A stretch of DNA of 64,000 nt from JAHEEL01 sp963715255 (lineage in GTDB: Bacteria; Actinomycetota; Acidimicrobiia; Spongiisociales; UBA5794). The notes below the pieces were generated by a model, which made no database searches, was not told the origin of the DNA, and saw only the letters and a list, made by a program, of their open reading frames with translations. Of the stretch, positions 43,963-53,204 are shown piece by piece (positions within the stretch are counted from its first letter, which is position 1; the number at the start of each line of letters is the position of its first letter). Made by a program: the position numbers and the translations under genes. The stretch spans positions 124,001 through 188,000 of the forward strand of contig CAVQRN010000002.1 of the NCBI GenBank assembly GCA_963715255.1, given 5' to 3'.

Positions 43963-46722
43963 TCACAGGGCCGTCGGGAAATCGGCCCGGATTCGATCGA
44001 ACGCTGCGACGGAGGGTCTCACCTTGATGCGAGCATCGACCACGCGAACACCCATGCCGGGAGTGCCCACCTTGACGGGGTTGAGATCCATCTCGACCAT
44101 CTCCGGAATGTCCTCGATCATGGCCGAGACGCGAAGGAGGGTCTCCTTGACGGCATCGATATCGCCGGCTTCCCCGCCGCGGTACCCCTCGAGCAACCGC
44201 GCCGACTTCACCGACTTGATCATGTCATCGACATCGAGATCGGTGAGCGGATGGATGCGGAATGCAACGTCCCCGATGAGTTCGACGAAAACACCACCGA
44301 GACCGAACACCACGAGCGGTCCGAAATTGGGATCCTCGATCATCCCGATCAGGATCTCATGGCCACCGGCGACGAACTCCTGCAGAAGAACAGCTTCCGG
44401 ATCGGGCACGGCCGCCGTGACCTGCAGGTATGCGGCTCGCACGGCCTCTTCTCCTTGAACATTGAGGACGACGCCGCCGACATCGGACTTGTGGAGCGCC
44501 GATGGCGAGATGACCTTGAGCACCACTGGGCCACCGATCGCGGCGGCGCGTTCGACCGCCTCGTCTTCGGTTGAAACCACTGCCGAAGCAGGAAGCCGCA
44601 GTCCATACGACTCGAGCACCGTGTCGACGGTGTCGGGGTCGAGCCAATCTCCTCCGGGAGTCATACCAACCAGAGCGGCGTCGAGCGCGTTGCGGGCTCG
44701 CTCCGAATCGAGGTCCGTGAACTCTGGGATCTCACCCTCAGGCTGGTTGAGCCACTCGCCGTAGCGGACAGCGTCGTAGAGGGCACGGGCCGCACGTTCG
44801 GGGAACGCAAATTCCGGTACGCTCGATCGCACCTTCGGAGCATCGTCTGAGACCTTGCCTGATTGCATGAACACGGCCAGGAACGTCTTGTCGTCCTCGT
44901 GCGCCTCTCCGACGTCGCGAATCGTGCTCTGGATCTCAGCAACGCCGATCGGCGACGCCGGGATGTAGATGGCAATGACCGCGTCGAGTTCGTCGGCCGC
45001 GAGCATTGCTTCGAGCACGTTTCGGTACTCGGGTGCGCCTGCTGCGGCGATCATGTCGACCGGATTCCGCACCGCAGCCTCAGGCGACAGGAAGTCGCGC
45101 AACTGCTGCTGCAGGCCCTCCGAGAGGATCGGCACTTCGAGGCCCCGCGACTCGAGCCCATCCACCGCGAGGATCGCCGGTCCACCGGCATTGGTCACGA
45201 TGCCGACCCGCCGCCCCTTGGGGACCGGCTCGTTTGACAGCAGGCTGGTGACGTCGAATAGCTCCTCGAGCGTGTCGACACGGATAACGCCGGTCTGGTG
45301 AAAGAGCGCGTCGACGGCGACGTCGAGGCTTGCCAACGACCCTGTGTGGCTGCTCGCAGCCCGAGCCCCTGAGGCGGTGCGGCCCGACTTGACGGCCACG
45401 ATCGGCTTCTTCCTTGCGATCCGTCGCGCGAACCGGGCGAATCGTCTCGGATTCCCGAAGGATTCCATGTACAGGAGGATCACGTCGGTCGACGGGTCGT
45501 CCTCCCAGTAGAGCAGCAGGTCGTCACCGGAGACGTCTGCGAGATTCCCAACCGACACGAACGTCGAGATGCCGATGTTGTGTCGCGCCGCGTAGTCGAG
45601 GATCGCAAGCCCGAGTGCACCCGACTGGGACGAGAGTGCGACATTGCCCCGTGGCGGCCGAATCGGCCCGAACTGCCCGTCGAGACTGATCGCCGGATCG
45701 GTGTTCAACAGCCCCATGCAGTTCGGTCCCACCATACGAATCCCCACGGACCGAACGAGATCAAGCAGCTCGGCCTCGAGTTCGATCCCTGGGCCCCCAA
45801 TCTCGGAGAACCCCGCCGAGATCACGACCAGGGCACGTACGCCCTTCTCGATGCACTGCTTCACGGTCTCGATCACGCGCTTCGACGACACAACGATGAA
45901 GGCGAGATCGACACTACCCGGGATATCAAGGACCGTCGGATAGGCGGCAACCGATCGTACGACCGGCGACGTCGGGTTGACCGGGTAGACCGGTCCGCTG
46001 AAGTCACCGTTGATGAGGTTGTTGAAGAGCCGCCCGCCGATCGACGATACGTCGCGGCTTGCTCCGATGACCGCCACGGATTGCGGCGCCATGAGCGGCA
46101 TCATCGATTGTGCCACCGCACGCTGCTCTCGGTCATCACGGACCGCGGTGCTCTCTTCGGACTCCTCCGTCGGGAAGGCGACGGTGTAGACCCCTTCGTC
46201 GAGATGTCTCTTCACCCCGTATCCGGAGGCCCGGAACACGCGCATCATCACGTGGTTGTCGGCGAGCAGATGGGCCCGAAACCCGCTGATTCCCTTCGTG
46301 CGCGCATACGCCGTCAGCCGATAGAGCAACAGCGTTCCGATGCCCTTCTGCTGCCACTCGTCCGCTACCGCGAACGCCGCCTCGGCGATTTCCGGATCGT
46401 CTGCGGTCGTGTTGTATCGACCCACGCCGATGAGACGGCCGTCCCTGATCGCCACGAATGCCATGTCCTTGTGGTAGTCGAGCTGAGTGAAACGATCGAG
46501 TTCCGCAGGTTCGAGTTCGTCTTTCACCCTGAAGAAGCGGAAATAGGTGCTCCGGCGCGAGAGTCCCCGGACCATCGCTTGGAGCACGTCGCGGTCGCTC
46601 GGAGCGATGGGGCGGATGCGGATCGTTTCTCCGCCCCTCATCACCGCGTCTTGCACCCACTCACTCGGATACGCGGACGGCGGGTCGGAGACCGTCAACG
46701 GTGCTTCGGTCCGGTCAGTCAC
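43963..46722 (-). CDS. GNAT/ADP-forming acyl-CoA synthetase fusion (Pat-like)
   Basis: A 919-residue fusion. The GNAT domain is N-terminal (residues ~30-190, with VADEWQQKGIGTLLLYRL). Next come a CoA-binding domain (VAVIGASRDVSSIGGRLFNNL, ~215-310), the succinyl-CoA-ligase-like domain with SSQSGALGLA and SSHTGSLASLD, and a C-terminal ATP-grasp domain (~690-910). Fusions of this type are protein lysine acetyltransferases whose synthetase part senses acetyl-CoA. The GNAT-first order is as in Streptomyces PatA, opposite to Salmonella Pat. Start GTG at 46722. The likely opposing deacylase is the sirtuin at 11 kb. Confidence 0.88.
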   Translation of the reverse strand: MTDRTEAPLTVSDPPSAYPSEWVQDAVMRGGETIRIRPIAPSDRDVLQAMVRGLSRRSTYFRFFRVKDELEPAELDRFTQLDYHKDMAFVAIRDGRLIGVGRYNTTADDPEIAEAAFAVADEWQQKGIGTLLLYRLTAYARTKGISGFRAHLLADNHVMMRVFRASGYGVKRHLDEGVYTVAFPTEESEESTAVRDDREQRAVAQSMMPLMAPQSVAVIGASRDVSSIGGRLFNNLINGDFSGPVYPVNPTSPVVRSVAAYPTVLDIPGSVDLAFIVVSSKRVIETVKQCIEKGVRALVVISAGFSEIGGPGIELEAELLDLVRSVGIRMVGPNCMGLLNTDPAISLDGQFGPIRPPRGNVALSSQSGALGLAILDYAARHNIGISTFVSVGNLADVSGDDLLLYWEDDPSTDVILLYMESFGNPRRFARFARRIARKKPIVAVKSGRTASGARAASSHTGSLASLDVAVDALFHQTGVIRVDTLEELFDVTSLLSNEPVPKGRRVGIVTNAGGPAILAVDGLESRGLEVPILSEGLQQQLRDFLSPEAAVRNPVDMIAAAGAPEYRNVLEAMLAADELDAVIAIYIPASPIGVAEIQSTIRDVGEAHEDDKTFLAVFMQSGKVSDDAPKVRSSVPEFAFPERAARALYDAVRYGEWLNQPEGEIPEFTDLDSERARNALDAALVGMTPGGDWLDPDTVDTVLESYGLRLPASAVVSTEDEAVERAAAIGGPVVLKVISPSALHKSDVGGVVLNVQGEEAVRAAYLQVTAAVPDPEAVLLQEFVAGGHEILIGMIEDPNFGPLVVFGLGGVFVELIGDVAFRIHPLTDLDVDDMIKSVKSARLLEGYRGGEAGDIDAVKETLLRVSAMIEDIPEMVEMDLNPVKVGTPGMGVRVVDARIKVRPSVAAFDRIRADFPTAL

Positions 46723-46791
46723 ACTGATCCCTTTCGTAGTCTTCTCTCGTCTGATTGTCGCAGCCCCACGATATCGTCAATACTCGGGTTG

Positions 46792-47568
46792 ATGACCACG
46801 GACGTCTCCTTCATCGGCCTGACCCTCGCTTCATCGCTCGTGTTCGTGGCGATCGTCCTTTCGATGTGGCAACGGCTTGGTCTCGAACGTCAGATCCTGT
46901 GGGCTTCGGTCCGAGCCCTTGCCCAACTACTCGCCGTCGGCGTCGTGCTGGCGGTTCTTCTCCGCCCTGGTCAGTCTCTGTGGTGGTCGATCGCCTGGGT
47001 GATCGCAATGCTCCCCTTCGCAGCCGACGTGGTTGCCCGCCGCGCCCCGGAGGTACCTCGGGTTCGCTGGCTTGCCCTCGCCGCTTTCAGCGTCACATCG
47101 CTTGTCGTACTCGGACTGCTGTTCGGCCTTCGCGTGTTCCCTCTCGAGCCCCGCACGCTCGTTCCGCTCGCCGGGATGATGATCGGAAACTCGATGACGG
47201 CGACCGTCCTCGTTGCAACGCGAATCGTCGCTGAGTTCAAGGAGAAGCGCCCGCTCGTCGAGGTCCGACTCGCGTTGGGATTCCGGGCGAACGACGCGTT
47301 CCAACCCTATCTGCGTGCTGCATTGAAGACTGCCCTCGTGCCGCAGATCGAGACAACGAAAGCCGTTGGGATCGTGTTCCTTCCCGGCGCGATGACCGGC
47401 CTCATCCTCGCCGGCGTCGACCCGATGGAAGCCGTGCGGGTGCAGGTTGTGGTCATGTATCTGGTCCTCGGCTCGGTCGCAGTCTCGGCAAGCACCGTGG
47501 CGCTCGGCTTGAGCCGAACGTTGTTCACGCCCGATCAGCGAGCGGTGCATCTGCCCGACGACCGATAG
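46792..47568 (+). CDS. FetB-like iron export ABC permease (UPF0014)
   Basis: A 258-residue membrane protein with six or seven helices. The diagnostic segment PLAGMMIGNSMTATVLVATRIV is present, with the FLPGAMTGLILAGVDPMEAVRVQVVVMYLVLGS block after it. FetB works with the ATPase FetA to export iron. No FetA gene is adjacent here, though one could lie elsewhere. ATG at 46792 is divergent from the acetyltransferase fusion, and the lipoprotein gene follows within 10 nt. Confidence 0.85.
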   Translation: MTTDVSFIGLTLASSLVFVAIVLSMWQRLGLERQILWASVRALAQLLAVGVVLAVLLRPGQSLWWSIAWVIAMLPFAADVVARRAPEVPRVRWLALAAFSVTSLVVLGLLFGLRVFPLEPRTLVPLAGMMIGNSMTATVLVATRIVAEFKEKRPLVEVRLALGFRANDAFQPYLRAALKTALVPQIETTKAVGIVFLPGAMTGLILAGVDPMEAVRVQVVVMYLVLGSVAVSASTVALGLSRTLFTPDQRAVHLPDDR

Positions 47569-47578
47569 GCTGGTGGTC

Positions 47579-48226
47579 GTGAAACGCGCCGTGCTCGCTC
47601 TCGTACTCGTGCTCTCCTCCTGCACCGGCGGTGGGACATCGTCGGATGCGAACGGCAGCTCCACGCTCGAGCCGACAACTCCCGAACCGACGACGACGGT
47701 ACAGGGCAGCGATGTGGAATCCACCGTGCCGGATACGACGTCGACCACGGTCGTCACCGGCAACGCCAGATTCGTCATCGGGAGTGTGGTCTTCGGCGAA
47801 CGGGGAACGATCGAGGTTGGGAACCTTGGACCCGATACCGGTGACCTCACGGGGTTCTGGGTCGCCATCCATCCGTACTACCTGGAGCTCCCGTCGACAA
47901 TCCTCTCTCCCGGCAAGGCACTCGTCATCAGCATCGCGGAGGACGCTGATCCGGACCTCGTGATCCCTGCGGCGGGTCTCTTGCCAACATTGATGAGCGC
48001 CTCCGGAGAGATCGGTCTCTACTCGAGCGGCGATTTCGGAGACCCCGGCGCCATCGTCGATTATGTGGAGTGGGGGTCGACCGGTCATGTTCGCTCGAAC
48101 GTTGCGATCGCGGCCGGCCTCTGGCCGGCAGATCAGGCCATCGTCACCGACGGATCGGTCACAGGACTTACATCCGGTGACCGCTCAGAGCCGGGACCTC
48201 AGGGCTGGTCGCCAACTGTGGAGTAA
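47579..48226 (+). CDS. Lipoprotein with lamin-tail-like domain
   Basis: A ~215-residue lipoprotein (signal ending in SSC) with a Thr/Ser/Pro-rich linker to about residue 60. It then has a beta-rich domain with ERGTIEVGNLGPDTGDLTGFWVAI and a V-D-Y-V-E-W strand, resembling the LTD fold often found in secreted proteins. Function unknown. GTG at 47579 is preferred, and GTG at 47573 is possible. It begins within 11 nt of the FetB stop, so the two may share a transcript. Confidence 0.68.
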   Translation: MKRAVLALVLVLSSCTGGGTSSDANGSSTLEPTTPEPTTTVQGSDVESTVPDTTSTTVVTGNARFVIGSVVFGERGTIEVGNLGPDTGDLTGFWVAIHPYYLELPSTILSPGKALVISIAEDADPDLVIPAAGLLPTLMSASGEIGLYSSGDFGDPGAIVDYVEWGSTGHVRSNVAIAAGLWPADQAIVTDGSVTGLTSGDRSEPGPQGWSPTVE

Positions 48227-48250
48227 TCCGTATCGAGGTTCGGATACCGA

Positions 48251-49849
48251 CTATGCCAGGGCCACAAGGTCGAGCATCGACTCGTCGAAGTAGGCCCGAT
48301 CACCTTCGGGCATCAGGATGACCCGATCCGGTTCGAGCGCCGCCACGAAGTCGGTGTCATGGCTGACGAGAATGAGCGTTCCCTCGTACTGCCTGAGGGC
48401 TTCGAGGAGCGCTTCCTTCGCCTGAGGATCGAGGTTGTTCGTTGGCTCGTCGAGAAGCAACACGTTGTGACCGGTGACGACCAGTCGTGCCAAGGCCAGC
48501 TTCGTCTTCTCGCCGCCGGACAGAGTCCCGGCATCTTGATCGAACTTGTCGGCGAGGAGGAAGTGACCCAGGACAGATCGCAGGTCCCGATCCGGCAGCC
48601 GGCTGGCTCCCCGCATGATGTCGAGCACCGCTACGCCGGCGGTGATGTCTTCGTGTTCCTGGGCGTAGTAGCCCGGTGCCGCCCGATAGCCGGTTTCGAC
48701 GGATCCAAGGTCCGCGTCCTCGACGCCTGCGAGGATCTTCAGGAGCGTCGTCTTGCCCGCGCCGTTCAGACCCATGATGATCAGCCGTTCCTCGCGGTCA
48801 ACGTCGACATCGATGTCGACGAATACAACGTTGTGTCCATACGCCTTGGCAAGGCCCTCCGCCCGCAGCGGGGTTCGTCCTGAGGGGATCGGTTGCGGGA
48901 ACCGGAGCGCCACTCGCTTGCGATCGCGCCCTATCTCGACGAGATCGTCCTGCATGCGCCGAACTCGTGTCTCCCACGTGCGGGCACGACGAGCCATCGA
49001 TTCGGACGAGCCTTTGAAGCGTCGGATACCGTCCTCGAGGCGTGCGATCTTCGCCTCCTGCTGGCGCCGTTCGCGCAAGCGCTGGGTCCTCCTCTGGTCA
49101 CGCTCTTCGAGGTAGTACGAGTAGTTGCCTCGGAAGGGTTCGATGCGACCGCCCTCGACCGCTAACACCGACGTTATCGACTCATCGAGCAGCGGCAGGT
49201 CGTGTGAGACGATCAGAAGGCCGCCTTCGTAGTCGGCGAGGAACCCCACCAGCCAGGCCTTTGCGTCCATATCGAGATGATTCGTCGGCTCATCGAGGAG
49301 CAACGTTGTGGTCTCTGCAAAGAGGATGCGGGCAAGTTCGACCCGCCGTCGCTGCCCGCCGGACATCGTCGTCACCGGCTGGTCGAGTTCAATCGCCCCG
49401 ATGCCAAGGGCGGAAGCGAAACGTTTGGCTTCCGCTTTCGCGACGTATCCTCCTCGCACGGTGAACTCATCGTCGAGCCGGCCGAATCGACGGATCAGCC
49501 GGTCTCGTTCGGTTCCGTCGACCTCCTCCATCCGCCGGCGGGTGACCTCCATCTGTCGTTCGATCGTTCCGATGTCGCGGGCCATCAGCACGCGTTCGAG
49601 AGCGGTTACACCCGGATCGTCGAGGTCCTCGAGCGCCGCCTCCTGTGAGAGATACCCGATGGTGCCGCTTCGTACCACTGAGCCCTCAGCCTGCTCATGC
49701 GATCCCTCGAGCGTCCGCATGAGGGTTGTCTTCCCTGCGCCGTTGGGGCCCACGAAACCGATCCTGTCCCCGGCCTGCACGGAGAAGGACACGTCGGAGA
49801 GAAGGCGCCGTGCACCGGCGTCGACAGCGAGATCACGGACGAGAATCAT
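48251..49849 (-). CDS. ABC-F family ATPase
   Basis: A 532-residue ribosome-associated type ATPase with two ABC domains and no membrane helices. First Walker A GPNGAGKTT and signature MSGGQRRRVELARI; second Walker A GLNGAGKTT and LSGGEKTKLALARL. Both Walker B motifs end LLLDEPTN. The inter-domain linker, rich in Arg (~residues 245-320), is the P-site tRNA interaction motif. The exact subfamily is unclear. Its 5' end is 79 nt from the GGDEF-EAL gene, separated by a heptamer-like repeat. Confidence 0.92.
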   Translation of the reverse strand: MILVRDLAVDAGARRLLSDVSFSVQAGDRIGFVGPNGAGKTTLMRTLEGSHEQAEGSVVRSGTIGYLSQEAALEDLDDPGVTALERVLMARDIGTIERQMEVTRRRMEEVDGTERDRLIRRFGRLDDEFTVRGGYVAKAEAKRFASALGIGAIELDQPVTTMSGGQRRRVELARILFAETTTLLLDEPTNHLDMDAKAWLVGFLADYEGGLLIVSHDLPLLDESITSVLAVEGGRIEPFRGNYSYYLEERDQRRTQRLRERRQQEAKIARLEDGIRRFKGSSESMARRARTWETRVRRMQDDLVEIGRDRKRVALRFPQPIPSGRTPLRAEGLAKAYGHNVVFVDIDVDVDREERLIIMGLNGAGKTTLLKILAGVEDADLGSVETGYRAAPGYYAQEHEDITAGVAVLDIMRGASRLPDRDLRSVLGHFLLADKFDQDAGTLSGGEKTKLALARLVVTGHNVLLLDEPTNNLDPQAKEALLEALRQYEGTLILVSHDTDFVAALEPDRVILMPEGDRAYFDESMLDLVALA

Positions 49850-49877
49850 GGCGGAAAGGTAGAGACGATGCCTGAGC

Positions 49878-49947
49878 TACCAGCCACCAGCCACCAGCCC
49901 GACTACCCGCTGCCGGCTGTCAGCCCGACTACCGACTGCCGACTGCC
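49878..49947. repeat. Heptamer-like repeat, ~10 degenerate units
   Basis: TACCAGC, CACCAGC, CACCAGC, then a more degenerate stretch and GACTACC, GACTGCC, GACTGCC show a 7-bp period. It lies between the ABC-F start and the GGDEF-EAL stop. The last residues of the GGDEF-EAL protein (QAVGSR) and its TAG are encoded inside it. Confidence 0.7.
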
Positions 49948-51995
49948 TGGCTGCTCTCTCGTGCGTAGTCGGAGACGAATTCGAGGATCTTGTCACCGGC
50001 GATCGGGCGGGAGATCAGGAACCCCTGAATTCGATCACATCCGAGCTCATGGAGGAAACGGAGCTGCTCCTCGTTTTCGACACCCTCGGCGATCACGTCA
50101 AGTCGGAGGGTACGCGTGAGACCGATGATTGCCGAAGACACGGCGATTCCGTCCCGGCTGGTGAGACCGTCGGCGATGAATGATCGGTCGATCTTCAGCG
50201 TGTCGATCGGAAGTTGGGTCAGATAGCCAAGCGACGAGTACCCCGTTCCGAAATCGTCGATACTCACCGTGACACCAAGATCCCGGAGTCGCTCGAGTGC
50301 ACGCCGCGTCTCCTCGAGATCAGTGAGAAGGGTCCCCTCCGTCAGTTCGACGTCGAGGAATCGGGGGTTGAGTCGCGCCGCGGCAAGCGACGCCACAACC
50401 GTCTCAACCAGGTTCCCGGCGCGGAACTGGCGGGACGACAGATTCACCGACATCCGCATGGGCGGAAGACCGTTGTCGAGCCAGGATCGCATCTCCAGGC
50501 AGGCCTGGTCGAGTACCCACTGGCCGAGTGGAACGATGAGATCCGTCTCCTCTGCCAAGCGAATGAACGTCTCGGTCGGAACCTTGCCGAATTCGGGATG
50601 ATCCCAGCGAAGCAGCGCTTCAACCCCGATGACCATCTTCCGCTCGGTGTCGACCTTCGGCTGATAGTGCAGATACAGGCCTTCGTCGGCGTCGATCGCC
50701 TTGCGAAGGCCATCGAGGAGCGTGAGCCGCTGACTCGTGCGCTCGCGGAGCGCGCTCGTGTAGAACTCGTATGTATTGCGGCCGGCGTCTTTCGCGCTGT
50801 ACATCGCAATGTCGGCCCCCTTGAGGAGTTCTTCGGTCGTCTCCCCGTCGAGGGGGTATGCCGCAATCCCCATGGACGACGTGATCACGATGTCCTCGCC
50901 ACCGACTCGGTACGGAGTGGCAAGCCTCCTCAGGATCTTCGTCGCAACCTGTCCTGCGTCCTCGACCCGCTGCCCGCCTTCGAGGATCACCGTGAACTCA
51001 TCTCCCCCGAGACGTGCAACCGTGTCGGACTCTCGAACCGACCCGACGATCCGTTCCGCCGCCTGGCGAAGGAGCGCGTCACCAACTGCGTGACCGAGTC
51101 GATCGTTCACCTCCTTGAAGCCATCGAGGTCAAGGAACATGAGCGCAACCACCGAGCCATCCCTGCGCGCACGCGCCACGGCGCTCTCGAGTCGATCAGT
51201 GAAGAGGGTTCGATTGATGAGCCCGGTCAACGAGTCGTAGCGGGCGAGATAGTTGAGGCGTTGCTGATCGAGTTCCCGTTCGGAGCGGTGGACTTCACTG
51301 CTCTCCGTCCACGATCTCTGGAGTTTTCGTACCGCCGGTCGGAACAAGAACAGGCCTTCGAACACGAGCAGAGCGAGGGTCGCCACGAGCAGGAAGTACT
51401 CCGTCTGCTCCAACGTGGCGACCCGCTCCCCCGACGTGCGTAGATACGAGGCCACAACTCGCTGCATCGCGAGCCCATAATCCGCCGACGCGCCTTCCAC
51501 AACGTCGGCTGCGGCCGATGGGGGCATCCCTCCGACGTCGATCGCACGCTGCACGCGATCCGTGGCCGAGACGAAGGCATCGAGCGAGGCTCCAGCCTCG
51601 ATGAGGAAGCTCTCGGTATCGGTGTTGCTCATTGCCGGAATATCGAGTTCCGGATCCCCCTCAACGAACGCGCCGTGCACCAGTGAAATCTCCTCGACAC
51701 TCTCCGCGAACTCACTGCTGAGAGGTTGCGAGAGACCGGCGACCGCCAGGTTCGACAACTCGGCCACTCGTGCGGCGAGGTATCCCTGCCTGAGCCCATA
51801 CTCGAGCACCGTGGCATCTCGTGCCTTCATGCTGAAGGTTCGGTGAGTGACGAATATCGAGAGAACGGCCAGCATGCCGATCAGCACGAGCGCGAGCACG
51901 TACCGGCCGACGGGCCGTTCCGGCAGACGTGCCGGGAAGGCATCGTCCGAATTCGACGCGGTGCGTCCTCGCAGCCACGATCCGGGTATTCGCAT
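49929..51995 (-). CDS. Membrane GGDEF-EAL protein, c-di-GMP turnover
   Basis: A 688-residue sensor enzyme. Two membrane helices (about residues 31-53 and 210-230) flank a ~150-residue external helical domain of unknown ligand. The GGDEF domain has an intact LGGDEF, and the EAL domain has VEALLRWDHPEFG and DDFGTGYSSLGYL, so both cyclase and phosphodiesterase activity are possible. ATG at 51995 (MRIPGSW) is chosen over upstream starts that run toward the next divergent gene. The C-terminal tail overlaps the heptamer repeat. Confidence 0.9.
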   Translation of the reverse strand: MRIPGSWLRGRTASNSDDAFPARLPERPVGRYVLALVLIGMLAVLSIFVTHRTFSMKARDATVLEYGLRQGYLAARVAELSNLAVAGLSQPLSSEFAESVEEISLVHGAFVEGDPELDIPAMSNTDTESFLIEAGASLDAFVSATDRVQRAIDVGGMPPSAAADVVEGASADYGLAMQRVVASYLRTSGERVATLEQTEYFLLVATLALLVFEGLFLFRPAVRKLQRSWTESSEVHRSERELDQQRLNYLARYDSLTGLINRTLFTDRLESAVARARRDGSVVALMFLDLDGFKEVNDRLGHAVGDALLRQAAERIVGSVRESDTVARLGGDEFTVILEGGQRVEDAGQVATKILRRLATPYRVGGEDIVITSSMGIAAYPLDGETTEELLKGADIAMYSAKDAGRNTYEFYTSALRERTSQRLTLLDGLRKAIDADEGLYLHYQPKVDTERKMVIGVEALLRWDHPEFGKVPTETFIRLAEETDLIVPLGQWVLDQACLEMRSWLDNGLPPMRMSVNLSSRQFRAGNLVETVVASLAAARLNPRFLDVELTEGTLLTDLEETRRALERLRDLGVTVSIDDFGTGYSSLGYLTQLPIDTLKIDRSFIADGLTSRDGIAVSSAIIGLTRTLRLDVIAEGVENEEQLRFLHELGCDRIQGFLISRPIAGDKILEFVSDYARESSQAVGSR

Positions 51996-52085
51996 GATCT
52001 CCGATCCGTTCTCGTACGTATCGGCAGGAATCGGCAGAGGTTGAATACCTCCGGTTACGATGAGACATCGCAACAAGGAGCGAAC

Positions 52086-52478
52086 ATGACCTTCTGGCAG
52101 CTGTTCTTGCTACTGATGATCTTCATACCCCTCATCATGCTGTGGATCTTCACGCTCGTCGATCTCTTCCAGCGAGCAGATCTCACCGGGGTCGCGAAGG
52201 CGTTGTGGGCGATAGCAATCGTGCTTCTCCCCCTCATCGGCATGCTGGTCTACTTCCTCCTCCGCGACTCGGAGGCACCGGCAGCCGGCGCTCACCCGGC
52301 TGATGATCGGCCGGCATCGGCACCTGCGGCATCATCCGATCCGAACGGTTCGGCAATCGGTGCCGCAGACGTCGCCGACCAACTCGAACGACTCGCCGAC
52401 CTTCGCGACAAGTCGATCCTCACCGACGACGAATTCCAGCGGGAGAAAGACAAGCTCCTCGGATCTCCTTCGGCGTGA
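52086..52478 (+). CDS. PLDc_N plus SHOCT membrane protein 1
   Basis: A 130-residue protein with two membrane helices in a PLDc_N-like unit (TFWQLFLLLMIFIPLIM ... LWAIAIVLLPLIGMLVYFLL). An Ala/Pro-rich linker follows, then a C-terminal SHOCT domain (LERLADLRDKSILTDDEFQREKDKLL). Such small proteins are common in actinobacteria and of unknown function. Its TGA overlaps the next gene's GTG (GTGA), and the next gene has the same architecture. Confidence 0.85.
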   Translation: MTFWQLFLLLMIFIPLIMLWIFTLVDLFQRADLTGVAKALWAIAIVLLPLIGMLVYFLLRDSEAPAAGAHPADDRPASAPAASSDPNGSAIGAADVADQLERLADLRDKSILTDDEFQREKDKLLGSPSA

Positions 52479-52828
52479 GTGAAACTGAGACGATCGTGGC
52501 GATCGGAATCGTGCTGGTTCCGCTCACCGTCATCTGGCTCCTGGCTCTCTTCAACATTGTCGCCAGACGGGGAGATCTCTCGATCGGATGGAAGGGCATC
52601 TGGTCCGCGGTCGTGATTCTGATTCCGTACCTCGGGGTGCTGATCTACGCCGTCGTCCGCCCGCCGGCTCAGATGAAGGGGCTTGGTGGCAGCGACCCGA
52701 CCGTCACGGGTCAGGCCATCGACCAGATCCACCGCCTGACAAGGGAACATGAGTCCGGTGCGATCACCGACGGGGACTTCGCGTCACGCAAAGCCCTCAT
52801 CTTTGGCATCGGAGAACCGGCCACCTGA
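52475..52828 (+). CDS. PLDc_N plus SHOCT membrane protein 2
   Basis: A 117-residue protein of the same plan as its upstream neighbour: two helices (IVAIGIVLVPLTVIWLLALF and IWSAVVILIPYLGVLIYAVV), a short linker and a degenerate SHOCT-like segment (IDQIHRLTREHESGAITDGDF). Similarity to its neighbour is in plan rather than closely in residues, so an old duplication is likely. Start GTG at 52475. It may form a hetero-oligomer with the first; that is inference. Confidence 0.8.
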   Translation: MSETETIVAIGIVLVPLTVIWLLALFNIVARRGDLSIGWKGIWSAVVILIPYLGVLIYAVVRPPAQMKGLGGSDPTVTGQAIDQIHRLTREHESGAITDGDFASRKALIFGIGEPAT

Positions 52829-52861
52829 AGACGGGCAGGCCGTCACGGGGTTTCCGGCCAC

Positions 52862-52934
52862 CAGCTACCAGCCTTCAGCAAGACCGGAATCACCCTCCGT
52901 CGAGGAGAGAACTCGGGCTGGAAGCCGGTAGCTG
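52862..52934. terminator. Long imperfect hairpin after the SHOCT pair
   Basis: Arms 52862-52879 (CAGCTACC-A-GCC...) and 52917-52934 are complementary at 15 of 18 positions, with a 37-nt loop. It lies between the end of the SHOCT gene (52828) and the convergent tRNA-Leu 3' end (52980). It may be a terminator or a small palindromic element; no T-run is seen. Confidence 0.45.
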
Positions 52935-52979
52935 CTAGCGAAGTACTCCGCTTCCAGCGGCTTTGCCGTCGATCATGTG

Positions 52980-53063
52980 TGCCCGGGGAGGGACTTGAAC
53001 CCCCACGCCCCGAAGGACAGCGGTGTTTAAGACCGCCGCGTCTACCGATTTCGCCACCCGGGC
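52980..53063 (-). tRNA. tRNA-Leu (UAA)
   Basis: Minus-strand, 84 nt. The acceptor pairs GCCCGGG (5') with CCCGGGC (3'), followed by a discriminator A. The D arm contains GGTAGACG. The anticodon loop is CTTAAAC with anticodon TAA, on a GCGGT/ACCGC stem. A long variable arm (class II) and a TTCAAGT T-loop complete it. CCA is not encoded. Confidence 0.95.
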
Positions 53064-53204
53064 CAAGGAGCGTGTCGAGCATTGCCAACTCACCCGGCAC
53101 GATCCAGGGCGAGCGTAGCGGCCATACCGCGGGTGTCCCAGATGGCATGGGACGCGACCCTGAGTAGCATCTGATTGCCGATCAGCAACATGGAGGCTCA
53201 CGCA

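Noticed and set aside
45580..46791. Long upstream extension of the FetB frame
   Set aside because: The extension is opposite the acetyltransferase/synthetase gene and has shadow composition. FetB homology starts at the ATG at 46792.
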